Shown here in pieces: positions 26,301-36,511 of a DNA stretch of 64,000 bases (positions are counted from its first letter, which is position 1; the number at the start of each line of letters is the position of its first letter). The notes under the pieces are model-generated. The model ran no database searches, was not told where the DNA came from, and saw only the letters and a program-made list of their open reading frames with translations. This stretch comes from Calonectria ilicicola (Eukaryota; Ascomycota; Sordariomycetes; Hypocreales; Nectriaceae). Both the position numbers and the translations under genes were made by a program. The DNA lies in NCBI GenBank assembly GCA_020809705.1, contig CP085825.1:2728001-2792000 (forward strand), given 5' to 3'.

Positions 26301-26695
26301 TGTCTGACCAAAACCAGCATGATAGAGGCAACCCTAGTCCCGTACCGCATCAGCGATACGGACCTGTGCAGACGGAGAGCCGGCGTCCAACCGCCATCCC
26401 TACATATATGCAGAGTTCCCATTTAAACACAGCATCCGACTCGTCGGTGGACATGCGACGACCCCCAACTGAACCCCAGCCCAGATTATATCATGCAGAC
26501 TTTTCGGGCTCAGAAGGCTATGATGGCCGACGTGTTGGGTCCAGTCGAAGCAACCGAGGAACTCTGCAGAAAAATAAACGTTTCACAGATGCCTACGATC
26601 AGGACGAGTTTCGTGGACATGAAGGCAGCAGTGGAGCTGCAAAGCGCGTGATGGACTTTTTCCGAAGACGAGGCAAAGCCCGAGGTGGCGAGTAA
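23337..26695 (+). CDS. KIN4: Serine/threonine kinase of the Kin4 type (CAMK/CAMKL)
   Basis: Three exons (23337-24167, 24232-24825, 24881-26695) give 1079 aa. Residues 1-247 are Ser/Thr/Pro-rich. The kinase domain spans about 250-546: glycine loop [11 protein letters not shown], Lys281 in [12 protein letters not shown] with Asp376, DFG at 394-396, and activation segment [12 protein letters not shown] with Thr442. That threonine corresponds to the residue phosphorylated by Elm1 in yeast Kin4. Both introns fall inside the kinase domain and keep frame. An acidic/basic insertion of about 35 residues (roughly 402-438) separates DFG from the T-loop. A ~530-aa basic, Ser-rich tail follows, with blocks such as [12 protein letters not shown] and [12 protein letters not shown]. 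The Kin4 family guards spindle position in yeast; whether that role holds in hyphae is not known. The protein could also be called Frk1-like. Confidence 0.92.
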
Positions 26696-29321
26696 CGGTG
26701 ATGAATCACGAGAGTGGAGGCACCTGGAGTTTGCGGCGTTTCTACGCAGTCGAGGGTCTTGATATTCTGGACGTGTTTTGTTTTTTTCTTTGATCGTGTT
26801 TTGCTTTTGTTCAACTTGGATGCGATAATATTGTTTTCCCTTCTTCCGGGGTCATGCGAGACCACAAACAGCGATCAGTAATGAAGGACGAATCCGGAGG
26901 CACCTCGCACAGAGTTTGCCAGTCGGTTATGGTTTGCAATGCACGTCACGGCGTCAGGGGATTAAGATTGGAATTTTTGGTGGTGGTCCCGGAAGGCACT
27001 CCTTCATACCTTAGTTGATATGGAAACTGGAATTTGTTTATGAGCAGCGATGGGGAATAAATCACGGGGCTGGATGACTTCGTTGATTCGCCAACTCGCG
27101 AGAGGGATGTCGTTTTCTTCTGTCCTATACAAACGCATGTTGAGACTTGACTTGGTGGCATTAGCGATGGAGCGTGTCCAGTTGGGATGAATGACTGAAA
27201 TAAACCGATTCGAAAGGAGTGTGTTTACATTTATGGGGAAATCTCTTCATGGCGAAAGGTAAATGGATGGACAATCGCCGTAGAACTGCGTATCATAAGA
27301 AGTTTAGATATATTATGAATGGCAAAACGTTGTACTTATTAATCACCAAGCCCAAATGATAGCATCGTGCTGACCCAATGCCAAGTGAAATGTCTTGGCA
27401 ACAGATATAGTTTCATCGCCAATGCATTTGTGGGACTATCGTTCAAACTAGACTTCATTGATTTCCTTGGCAAGGCTGATACCATCCAAAACTATCGTGG
27501 GGAGGCGATCGGCGACGGACATTCAGATATCGGAGCCGAACGGATGGGAGTGCCTGTGGATTGCTGCCCTTTAAATGGTGTGTCACTAACGCAGGGGAAC
27601 CCGGGATGGAACAATCAAGTTTGCGAGTTACGTGGTGACAACCCATATGGCAATCCACAATGGAATCAAATGATATCAAGGCAATGGAAAATTGGGATTT
27701 ATTACTTTTATTGTTGTTTTCCCCACAGCTGGACGAGAAGAGAAACATGCGTGATGCGCCTACTATTTTACCATCAGCGAGTGAGCCTGAATTCTGGCTT
27801 TTGGGCAGCCAGGAATGATGTAAAAGACTGCCCACATCTATCAACCCATTGGCTCAAGGAATGAACCAACCTAGTAGCTCTTTGCGAGGGCCAGCAGTGA
27901 GATAAGCGGAGGGGGCCAACGAGGTGAACGGCTAGGAGTGGAGGTGGCACTGCATTCCGTCATGGACGTACATGAGAGCTCAAGAATCAAGGGTTCAGTT
28001 ACGTCATAGCCACAGGGCGCATCACTATATTCCTGCTCGATTGGTTATAATGCGAAAACTTGCTTTCTGGGTTGTCACTGCGCATGCCCCTTCACCAAGT
28101 AGAGACGTCAAGGGACTGTGTATAGCGGAGACTTCATCGATGTTAAGCTGAGACGGTAAGCGAATACGCAAACAAGCTCGTTTGATTGCGCTGGCTCGCT
28201 ACGATGGGCACGTGCGCGTGTCACAGGCCATGATAGCGCAAAGACTAGTCTCACTCAACCCCAGCTGGGGGAGTGCTGAGCGTTGAGTCACGACGTTCCG
28301 ACCGGTACCATCTATTGAGGCCAGGGATGGCGCCTGTTACATCCGTCGGCGTTAAACGGCCTAGCTGGAGTTTTTGGCTCGGTCAGCGTGAGCAATGGTG
28401 GAATTGACCGAGCATGGTCTCCCCTCGGGACCATACCGAGGCTGCCATGCCCAGCTTCCTCGTTCCAGCTTATCGCCTCACACGTGTCAAGGAGCGCGAG
28501 CGCCGCAAATGGCGACATCATCTAAGTAAACAAATGGGTAGTTTGAGAGAGTGTCACGCGGCAGTTGCGCAGGCAAGCATGGAAGGGCCCAGATCATCGT
28601 GGATAAATCAGTCAAGGTGAGGGGCCAATCCCCACCTAACTTACAAGGAACCCGTAGATAGAGTGCCGAGCGAGCTGGGCACCCTTGGATCAAGGGCCGC
28701 CTCACCTCCATCGATTGCCGAAGGCTCAAACGAGCGAGTCGCTCTTTTGACGCAGATTCCATACGCGGAGATGACGGAGCAGCGTGGTCTCGGGCCGGCT
28801 TTTTGGAGAGCTCGGGTGTCGTCGTCAGAATCGACATCATCGAGAATCATCGGCTCCGCGGACTGGTCGTGGATTCGCGGATGCATGGGGGAGAACATGG
28901 GTCGACACCGCCCTACGGCGCAATAAGGCTACTGCGGATGTTCTGATAGGGCCTGTTCCGGGGGGAACTGGGGCGTGTCCAGCCACATTACGCCGCTTTC
29001 TCCACTGATAATCATTGCCCGAGCCTGGCCCACGCTGTGGCAGCACAGCCAGCACCTGTTCGGGTGTACCATTGACTCCCCGAGCACAGGACGACAGACA
29101 CCCGTGTAGAAGTGGCTTTAAGTATAAATCGCCACGCCCTTCCATACCTAACTATCTCTTCCCTCCCGCAATCTGTGCATAAAGCCAAAAACTTGGCCGT
29201 TCCTGGAGCATTTTGCATTTCTCCCTTCTACACTTTACATAGCTGCGACACACAAACACTCCGCACGCGCACCACTCACTTATTGCATACCCGTCTCTCG
29301 TGTCCTTGCAAAGCCTGTTCG
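26696..29321. other. Intergenic, 2.6 kb
   Basis: The beginning holds T-rich sequence that fits the 3' end of the kinase transcript. A 165-codon plus-strand frame at 27367-27864 has no family resemblance and was not accepted. The last ~200 bp contain a TATAAA box and a CT/CA-rich leader for the exchanger gene. Nothing else is recognisable. Confidence 0.55.
29123..29128 (+). promoter_or_regulatory. Candidate TATA box of the Ca2+/H+ exchanger gene
   Basis: TATAAA lies 194 bp before the chosen ATG (29322), at normal spacing for a fungal core promoter with a leader of 100-150 nt. The assignment rests on sequence and position only. Confidence 0.45.
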
Positions 29322-32051
29322 ATGAAGGAAGCCTCCCCTGAATCCCCCAATATAGATGGCAGTCGTTCTGGTGCAATACCCAAAGCGCCCGGATTCTTGC
29401 CTCCTTCGTCCAATGCAGCCTTGAATGACTCGAGGACCTCACTTCCCAATCCAAACCAAGACCACCTCCAGCATAATGGCATCACTGCCCACAACAGCGA
29501 CGCCTTCAACGAGAAGCCCACTATCTCCAATGCCTCGAGCTTTGCCAAGACGCCCCCTCCTGGGCACCTCCCGTCCTCTATATCTCCGAGGGCTGAGGGG
29601 CAGGGGCCTGTCGTAGGGCCAGGTCCTGGAGCTGAGGAGCAGACCACACCCAATACCCCCGAACCAAACAAGAAAAGAGGCCTCGTTGACGAGATTCGCC
29701 GTAACGCTTGGTTGGCCATTACCCACAGCTGGCTCAATGTCCTGCTCGTGTTTGTCCCCGTCGGTATTGCCGTCTCTCAGATTGACGGTATCCACGGCGG
29801 CATCATCTTTGGCATGAATGCAATCGCCATCATGCCCCTTGCCGGTCTTCTGGCTTTTGCTACCGAATCCGTCGCCAGTAACATGGGTGACGCTCTTGGA
29901 GCACTTCTCAATGTCACGTTTGGAAATGCCGTCGAGTTGATTATTTTGTATGTTCTTTTCTGATTTCCTGGCCACAATCCTGCTCAGTTACTAACGACAA
30001 TCCAGCATGTATGTGAACCTCGCAAATGCCTTATGGGCGAGAGAGAGCGAGAAGCCTGAAATGGCATTATCAAATCAATCGAGTCTTGGTTTTCTTTTTC
30101 GTTATCGTTTGCGTTTTCATTTCCATTTCTCGTTGCTAACCTGAGATTCAATTAACCTACTACAGCATTGCCCTTGTCAAGGTATGTCGCATCGCATTGC
30201 CTTCATGTTGAATAGTGCGTTGACTCGAAAATAGAATGAAATTCGAATCGTTCAAGCTTCGTTGTTGGGTTCAATTCTAGCAAACCTGCTTTTGATTCTA
30301 GGCATGGGCTTCTTTTTGGGCGGCCTCCGTTACCGTGAGCAGGTAGGCTATGATGAATCTAGATATTAACGATTCTTATTGATCACAACATTCAGATTTA
30401 TAACAGCACCGTGACACAAATGAGCGCCTGTCTACTCAGTTTGAGTGTTACCAGTCTGGTACTCCCAGTACGTTTTTTAAACCAATTTCTTTCCAACAAA
30501 ACCCTAACAGCAAGCAGACAGCCTTTCATGCCTCTTTCAGTGATTCCAAGCTCGCTGATCGAGAATCTCTCAAGATCAGTCGTGGAACCAGTGTTGTAAG
30601 TACCATTATGGTGCTTCTCTGCTCTCGTATGTTAACCATATTAGATCCTACTTCTCGTGTACATTATATACCTTCTGTTTCAGCTCAAGTCGCACGCCTA
30701 CATGTATGAGTCGACTCCTCAACACATAGTTGACGCTGAATCAACTCCTGGTCCCGCAGCCGCATGGTTGGACTCGTCCAGCTCCGATGACAGCTCATCG
30801 TCCAGTTCGGACTCGGACGACTCTGATCACTCTCGAGATACTATGCGCAAAAAGATGAAAAAAGTCCTCCGTAGTCGAAGACGCAAATCTAGCTTTGCTT
30901 CGACAGATAGCAGTGAAATCAAGGCTGCTCGAGCTGCATCTTTCAATAACAATAATAGCGAGGCGGTTTCTGTCGCATCGTCCTCTCGACCTAGAATGCC
31001 CCGAATGCCCTCCGTCGATGGCAGCGAAGAAGCCATCGAGGATTACGAATCCCGAAGATATCGCAGGAAGCATCGCCGTCACCGACGCAAGTACCGCAAG
31101 AGCAAGAAGAATACACTCCCCGAAGATGATGAAGAGAAGGACTATGGTGTTCGAGCACAGTCTCACGGGATTATCGCCGATGGAGCCAGAGCCACTGGCG
31201 ATGGCGAACCTAAACGCGTTGATTTCGCGGTCCAGAATGATCAACATAATGAGGAGCAACTCGCAGCTCATCAGGCGGCTGGTGCCCGGCTTCCGTTCCC
31301 GCTTTTGCGCGGCGTGTCGGTAAAGAATTTGGCGCCTTCGGTGTTTGTCCAGAAGCCAGAGGCTGGAATATTGCCTCCCGCTCCTTCTGGTCCTGTTCCC
31401 CGTGTTCGTTATGGCATTCGACGGACAAATTCTCTCCCAGATCGCCTCAACCAGACCCAGATTCGGCCCCCTGGCGGTTTGTTTCCCGCTCAAATCCCAT
31501 TGGCAATGTTGAATACCGGCGTCGAGCCCAAGGAAAAGACTGGAGATGACGATGAGCATCACCTTTCCAAGCCTGGTTCGATTATCCTCCTTCTTGTGTC
31601 GACAGCCTTGGTCGCGTTGTGCGCCGAGTTCCTGGTTGATTCTATCCAGGAAGTTGTCAGCACCTCGTCTGTTGGAGAAATCTTTATCGGTTTGATTATT
31701 CTGCCCATCGTTGGTAATGCCGCCGAACACGTAACGGCCATTACTGTTGCGATGAAGAACAAGATGGATTTAGCCATTGGTGTTGCGGTTGGCAGTTCGA
31801 TCCAAATTGCCATCTTCATTACACCTTTAGTAGTTATTCTGGGTTGGATCATGAATCGTGACATGACTCTGTACTTTACTCTGTTCGAGACAGTCTGTTT
31901 GTTCGTGTCAGCCTTCATTGTCAATTTCTTGGTTCTGGATGGCAGAAGTAACTACTTGGAGGGTGCGCTACTCTGCGCTGTATACCTGATCATCAGCGTG
32001 GTGGCTTTTTACTACCCAAATGAGAGCGACGCCAGCTCATGGGGTGCTTAA
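29322..32051 (+). CDS. VCX1: Vacuolar Ca2+/H+ exchanger, CAX/VCX1 family
   Basis: I model eight exons: 29322-29947, a 3-nt exon 30006-30008, 30166-30181, 30235-30342, 30396-30467, 30518-30595 and 30645-32051 encode 769 aa (seven coding blocks counted with the microexon; six introns, all GT-AG). The N-terminus is ~120 aa of Ser/Pro-rich sequence. Membrane helices then carry the two CAX signatures, [17 protein letters not shown] (GNAVE 201-205) and [17 protein letters not shown] (658-663), whose acidic residues bind Ca2+ in the family. Further family hallmarks are [14 protein letters not shown] and TAFHASF. Between the two halves lies a ~290-aa hydrophilic loop with an Asp/Ser-rich run and basic clusters, much longer than in yeast Vcx1. 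The protein should move cytosolic Ca2+ into the vacuole in exchange for protons. Splitting into many small exons is confined to the first half. Confidence 0.92.
30006..30008 (+). other. Predicted 3-nt microexon (CAT) of the Ca2+/H+ exchanger
   Basis: The trinucleotide CAT is bounded by an acceptor (TTACTAAC branch site, then AATCCAG) and a donor (GTATGTG). Upstream exon 1 ends TT before GTATGT at 29948, and the next exon begins CATTGCC after CTACAG at 30165. Including CAT gives TTC ATC ATT GCC, so VELIIFIIALVK, the same length as VELIVSIIALKK of yeast Vcx1. Skipping it keeps frame but loses one isoleucine from the first CAX helix. The flanking introns would be 58 and 157 nt. Confidence 0.7.
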
Positions 32052-33117
32052 TCCAGGACGCCATAGTACAGTACTGATCTGACGGTTGATGATTGGTGCT
32101 GTGGCCAAGCTGGTCATCATGACTGACGAGAGCGCTGGGTGGCTACATTACTTTTGGGAGGGGTGGGATTGTTGTGTGTTGGGAACAGTATTGATTTGGC
32201 CTGGCGGTGATGAAGGCATTAGCAAGATTAAAATCCGGTTTCCCACAATAAAACAAGGCCTCTGGTGATTGTAACAACCACCAGAGAGCCCCTTCTTTCC
32301 CACATTGATGACCGTTTTCTTTCTGTGGCAGAAGCCAATTGATGCTGTCTCTCTGGTCTATCTACCTCAATATTCTTTTTAGCGGCCAATCAGAAACGCA
32401 AGTCACACACTTCCTTTTTGCATTTAAAGTGCATTGGTTGGCTTTCCTTATTACGGCCATTGGTACATGGAGCCTCCGTCATCCGTAATACGCGTAACTC
32501 AAGGTCAACGCCTCTAGCCACACACAAGATCATTTTTACCAGGGCAGAGGGTTAGAGCAACTAGAGGTGCTTGTAATCTAGAATAGGATGCGTGAACAGT
32601 GAATAGGTCAATTGATGATTGAATTTTAGGTTCTGTTGCGTGATTCACTTGCCCTCAGTCCTACTAAGGTGTTCTCCTGTGGGGGGGCCGGCTGCAGCCA
32701 GGACAAGCATCTCCACAGCTAATCTGCCAACCAAGTCGCCCATGTCCGCTTTAAGTTTAGGTGCTTCTGGGATCACCAGAGGCTGGGGATGTTAAATGCC
32801 TTCCTTGTTTGAGTGTGTCCAGACTACAAACAAAGGATACACAGCCACAGCTGACTGGTACATTTATTAGAGAAATTGGATGGTTGCCTATTTGTTTGTT
32901 TCCCTGAATTTGTCACCTCGCTCAACGTTTGATATTTGCCACACGTAACTCACCGCGGCAACTCTTGCACGCTTGCATTGCTGTCATTTCGTCATCTATT
33001 CACACTCCAGTCCGAGATCATCATTTCTGAGCTCCCAACACCCATCTCACAGCCGCCTTCCTCGAACGGGACAAGGCTTTTACAACATCAAAAGTAATCG
33101 CAAGCCTCAAGCTTGAC
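32052..33117. other. Intergenic, 1.1 kb
   Basis: An AATAAA near 32247 could serve polyadenylation of the exchanger mRNA. The rest is A/T-rich promoter-like DNA for the SPRY gene, including a GGGGGGG run near 32682. No gene or RNA is recognisable. Confidence 0.55.
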
Positions 33118-34278
33118 ATGTGCTTTGGAGGAAAAGCCGACAAGGGCGACGAGCCTGCCCCACGGCCAGCACAGCGGCCCTCCTCGTTTGACAAGAAGAG
33201 CAACATGCCACCACAATACAGCCACAGCCAGTCTTCAGGGGGGCCCAGCTATGCGCCCCCAGCAGGCCCTCCGCCAGAGAAGAGACATGAAGAGTACGTG
33301 CCACCGCCAGGACCGCCGCCGGGACAGTCGTCGCAACAGCAATACGCTCCGCCGGCGGGTCCTCCGCCAGGTCAGTATGCTCCTCCGCCAGGTCAGTATG
33401 CTCCTCCACCAGGTCCTCCGCCGGGCCAGTTTGCCCCTCCTCCGGGACCTCCTCCCGGAAAGCACGATTGGGAGTCTGTTGTCCCTGACACGTCTTTGTT
33501 CCCGCCGCCTCCCGCCATTTTCAGTGGTTTCGACAGGTCCCCAACCAGCAACGCGACTGAGGAGGAGGCCGAAGCCGGTGAAGAATGGTGTGCACAATAC
33601 CCCATGACGCCACCTCTAGTCCTTGATCCTGTCGCTAGAAATGCGCTCCAAATTGGCAACATTCGACTTATGCAGCCCGTTGGCTTCAACGGGAACTTGA
33701 GCTGGCTCGGCCCTGGTCGGTGGGATGGCTATACAGCCAAGAATTCGCCGGATCGTTGCATTATCGCCTATCCACCTCTCTACTCGGTCAATGAACATGC
33801 TCCAGCTCGAACTGGCCAGCCCAAGACAATTTATTACGAGGTTCAGTTGCGCAACGATAGCCCTACCGTTTTCGTGGGTCTCGGTTTCACGGCGCTGCCT
33901 TACCCGTCTTTCCGCATGCCTGGCTGGCATCGGGGCAGTTTGGCTGTCCATGGTGACGACGGCCACAAGTACATTAATGACAGATGGGGCGGCAAGGAAT
34001 TCACTAATGAGTTCCGCCGTGGCCATACGTATGGTATCGGCATGACCTTCCGTCACGTTGGCCAGTCCAAGCCCCAGGTCGATATTTTCTTTACCCACAA
34101 CGGTACGCTGACAGGCGGCTGGGCCCTTCATGAAGAAACGGACGCTGAACAGGATCTTCCCGTGACGGGACTTGAGGGCTTGCATGATCTAAGCTGTGCC
34201 ATCGGAACATATGACGGCGTGAGGTTCGAGGTCAACTTTGATGCATCCAAGTGGTTATATAACCCCTATCAGGTCTAA
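33118..34278 (+). CDS. SPRY-domain protein with a proline-rich N-terminal repeat
   Basis: A single exon encodes 386 aa. It begins MCFGGKADKGDE; the cysteine at position 2 and following glycines could be a palmitoylation site, which is inference. Residues 45-120 contain imperfect repeats of the type APPPGPPPGQY, typical of flexible adaptor regions. From about residue 200 to 380 the sequence forms a SPRY-type beta-sandwich: YYEVQLRN, VFVGLGFT, WHRGSLAVHGDDGH, GHTYGIGMTFRH, IFFTHNGTLTGGW, and the closing VRFEVNFDASKW. SPRY domains bind partner proteins; yeast Ear1/Ssh4 and Ran-binding proteins use one, but no transmembrane segment or second domain links this protein to either. It converges with the minus-strand gene ending at 34435, with 156 bp between the stops. 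Confidence 0.88.
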   Translation: MCFGGKADKGDEPAPRPAQRPSSFDKKSNMPPQYSHSQSSGGPSYAPPAGPPPEKRHEEYVPPPGPPPGQSSQQQYAPPAGPPPGQYAPPPGQYAPPPGPPPGQFAPPPGPPPGKHDWESVVPDTSLFPPPPAIFSGFDRSPTSNATEEEAEAGEEWCAQYPMTPPLVLDPVARNALQIGNIRLMQPVGFNGNLSWLGPGRWDGYTAKNSPDRCIIAYPPLYSVNEHAPARTGQPKTIYYEVQLRNDSPTVFVGLGFTALPYPSFRMPGWHRGSLAVHGDDGHKYINDRWGGKEFTNEFRRGHTYGIGMTFRHVGQSKPQVDIFFTHNGTLTGGWALHEETDAEQDLPVTGLEGLHDLSCAIGTYDGVRFEVNFDASKWLYNPYQV

Positions 34279-34434
34279 GAGTCAATTATGCTTGCTGAGC
34301 ATAGATGGAAGGATAAGAGTACTGATCAAGAAGTTGCCTGAAGCTAGTATCATTAATTTTGCTTTTGCCAAGCAGTTGCGCCCCTCTATTGATAGATTCC
34401 CCATAGAGCTGCACATAATTAAGTATCTGATTGA

Positions 34435-35507
34435 CTACAGTGCCTTCGCGGGTATCATATGAGCAAGAAACGTTTTTGCGAGCAAAGCCATTGGGACATC
34501 CCATTCTTCTCCAGCCACCTGACCCATAACCACAATGTGAAGCCTCATTGGACAATGGCAGTTCATAAATCGGATAGTCCAATTCCCTTCAGAGACAATG
34601 CTGTTGGGGAGAATGAATGTACGGTCTGAGGGGAGAGGTGACGGCGGGTCGCTTACGCTCGTGATTTCTTGCCCATTAGTCCACGACTGATTGGCTTTGG
34701 GCATCACATTTCCAAGGTCGGCAAAATACGCCATTTCCTCTGCCTGTGCTCGCATTACTTCTACTAGTTGACATCTGTGTGTATTTATCGTCTCTGTAGG
34801 GTTCAACAATGAATTGACGGATAGGATCGATGCTGTGGTTGTTGAATCTCTTGATGGAGGGAGGTATGAAGATGTGGCTGGCTTGGGCCAGCCCAAAGTC
34901 TGGCGATGCGGTTCGAGCACTTTGGGAACAGTAGGCATCTGAATGATGTAACAATTCCTAGGAGGAAGAATGATCTGAAGGAGCGGACCGTGGTACGTGG
35001 ACATGGATAGGACACAGCGATCGGACTGCTCTAAGCGATAGAACTTTTCGCGGATATGAGGAGGGAAGTAGCTGGCGGGGTTGCGAGCCATGTCAGATTG
35101 TTCGGGAAGAGTAAACTGGACAGTATCCCCTCGAGGCAGATAGAGAACGGCAGCGACAACATTGAACGACTGAAGCGTGTTAATGGCCAATGTATTAGTA
35201 TCTGGCAGTTGTGAATCTGAGACGATACCATTAGAGGAGGACCTTCTATGATTGAAAACTCCTCGGCTGGCCCATAGTCGCCCTGCATGCAGGCGCTCTG
35301 CAGAGCTCCGACAATTGTGCAAGTTCGCGGATGAGGATAATCGTAGTAGTCAACGTGTTCCCAGGCACAAGGCTCCCAAAAGGAGGGATAGAGATCCCAT
35401 CTTGACACGGAGAGGACCTGGGTACCTTTATTGCCTTCGCTTGCTTGTGCCTGAAGAACGGAAGCATACCGAGGTGTCGCTACGGGTGTTGGGAGCAGCG
35501 AGGCCAT
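34435..35507 (-). CDS. Uncharacterised protein, two exons
   Basis: Exon 1 (35507-35229) and exon 2 (35169-34435) give 337 aa. The frame extends upstream only through a non-ATG codon, so the ATG at 35507 (MASLLPTPVATPRYAS) is taken as the start. The 59-nt intron has GTATCG as donor, ACTAAT and CATTAAC branch-like sites and a TTCAG acceptor, and it joins in phase 0 (GPPLM|SFNVVAAV). Segments such as WDLYPSFWEPCAWEHVDYYD, FNVVAAVLYLPRGDTVQF and EEWDVPMALLAKTFLAHM look like folded protein rather than chance coding, but I recognise no family, signal peptide or membrane helix. A second small intron inside exon 2 cannot be ruled out. Function unknown. Confidence 0.6.
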
Positions 35508-36511
35508 TATAGTCAAACGAAGAGATGATCAAGCTGTCAAGGAGCGAAGTATGGTCGACATTGGACACCGAGAGCTTCACGAACAAAGTTGGTAGAGGGA
35601 CATTTACAACAAGACCACATATGTTTTACCCCGGATGCACAAGGACGGGACTGGGTTATTACCGCAAGAGGGAATGGGGGTGGCACGCAACGGAGGAAAG
35701 AGGCGAGAGCGAGGAGGGGCTAGGATGACGGGGAGGGGGGACCGCTGGGCGGCCGGCAACAGTGTTGCACGAGCGAGGCTCGCATTTGCGGTTCGCATGT
35801 CGTCTCAACCAGGACGTCTGGCCAAATCAGGCTCGGATGGGGACTGTGACGAGACGTGAGGCGCAAACCAGGGTCGACTATAGGCCTAACCCGCGAAGTC
35901 GACGGGAGAGGTAGGGATTCCGCGTGGAGCTCGCGCGTGGGGCAAAGCCCATGGCAGTTGAGGGGAACCCGTCTCGGTATAATTAGAAGCCGCTCTTCCT
36001 CTTAAAGCCTTGTTCTTCTTTACGAACCGGCCGAGTGAGGGAGTGAGTATTGTGCCATCTGGAGATTGTGCTCGTTTAGGAAATAATTTCGGATGCACTT
36101 AACGGGGCATTCCGCTACACAGCAAACGTGGAGCCGGGCGGGTGCCTTGGGTTGATCAGCCTTGTGCTGGATTCGCGGACACCCAGGCGAGAAGATTTTG
36201 GACTCTCCTTTAAACTAGAGAAATATATGAAGGAAAGCTAAATAAACCGCTATTAATAAAATAAAAATAAAAAAAACCACAACGTACCACTAGCTATCGC
36301 GCACTACACGCTGTATTTTATGTGGCAGAACAAAACAGAGCCCAAATTCTAGACGGGCATGGGCCACTGGCCCCTGTGGCGCCCGTTTGCCCTCCCGCTT
36401 AGCTGCAACCCCACCATCCACCCATCAAGCTTCAGCCTTGGGCCCGTCGCGCTCTCTTACAGCCGCGCAAGACATGCTCTGGCCCGAACTCCCTCTCACC
36501 CGCACATAATC
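35508..36511. other. Divergent intergenic region, 1.0 kb
   Basis: It lies between the outward-facing unknown gene and the PP4R2 gene. It contains an AT-rich block near 36235-36280 (runs of A with TAATAAAATAAAAATAA) and is otherwise featureless. Short open frames here are rejected. Confidence 0.5.

Noticed and set aside
27367..27864. 165-codon frame with several Cys, considered as a small secreted or hydrophobin-like protein
   Set aside because: No signal peptide, and the cysteine pattern does not fit the eight-Cys hydrophobin arrangement.
30795..31730. 311-codon minus-strand frame
   Set aside because: Antisense shadow of the exchanger's last exon.
35188..35228. Alternative 41-nt intron (GTCCTC donor, CTGCCAG acceptor) in the unknown gene
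   Set aside because: Too short and with a poor donor; the 59-nt GTATCG...TTCAG intron has better signals and also keeps frame.
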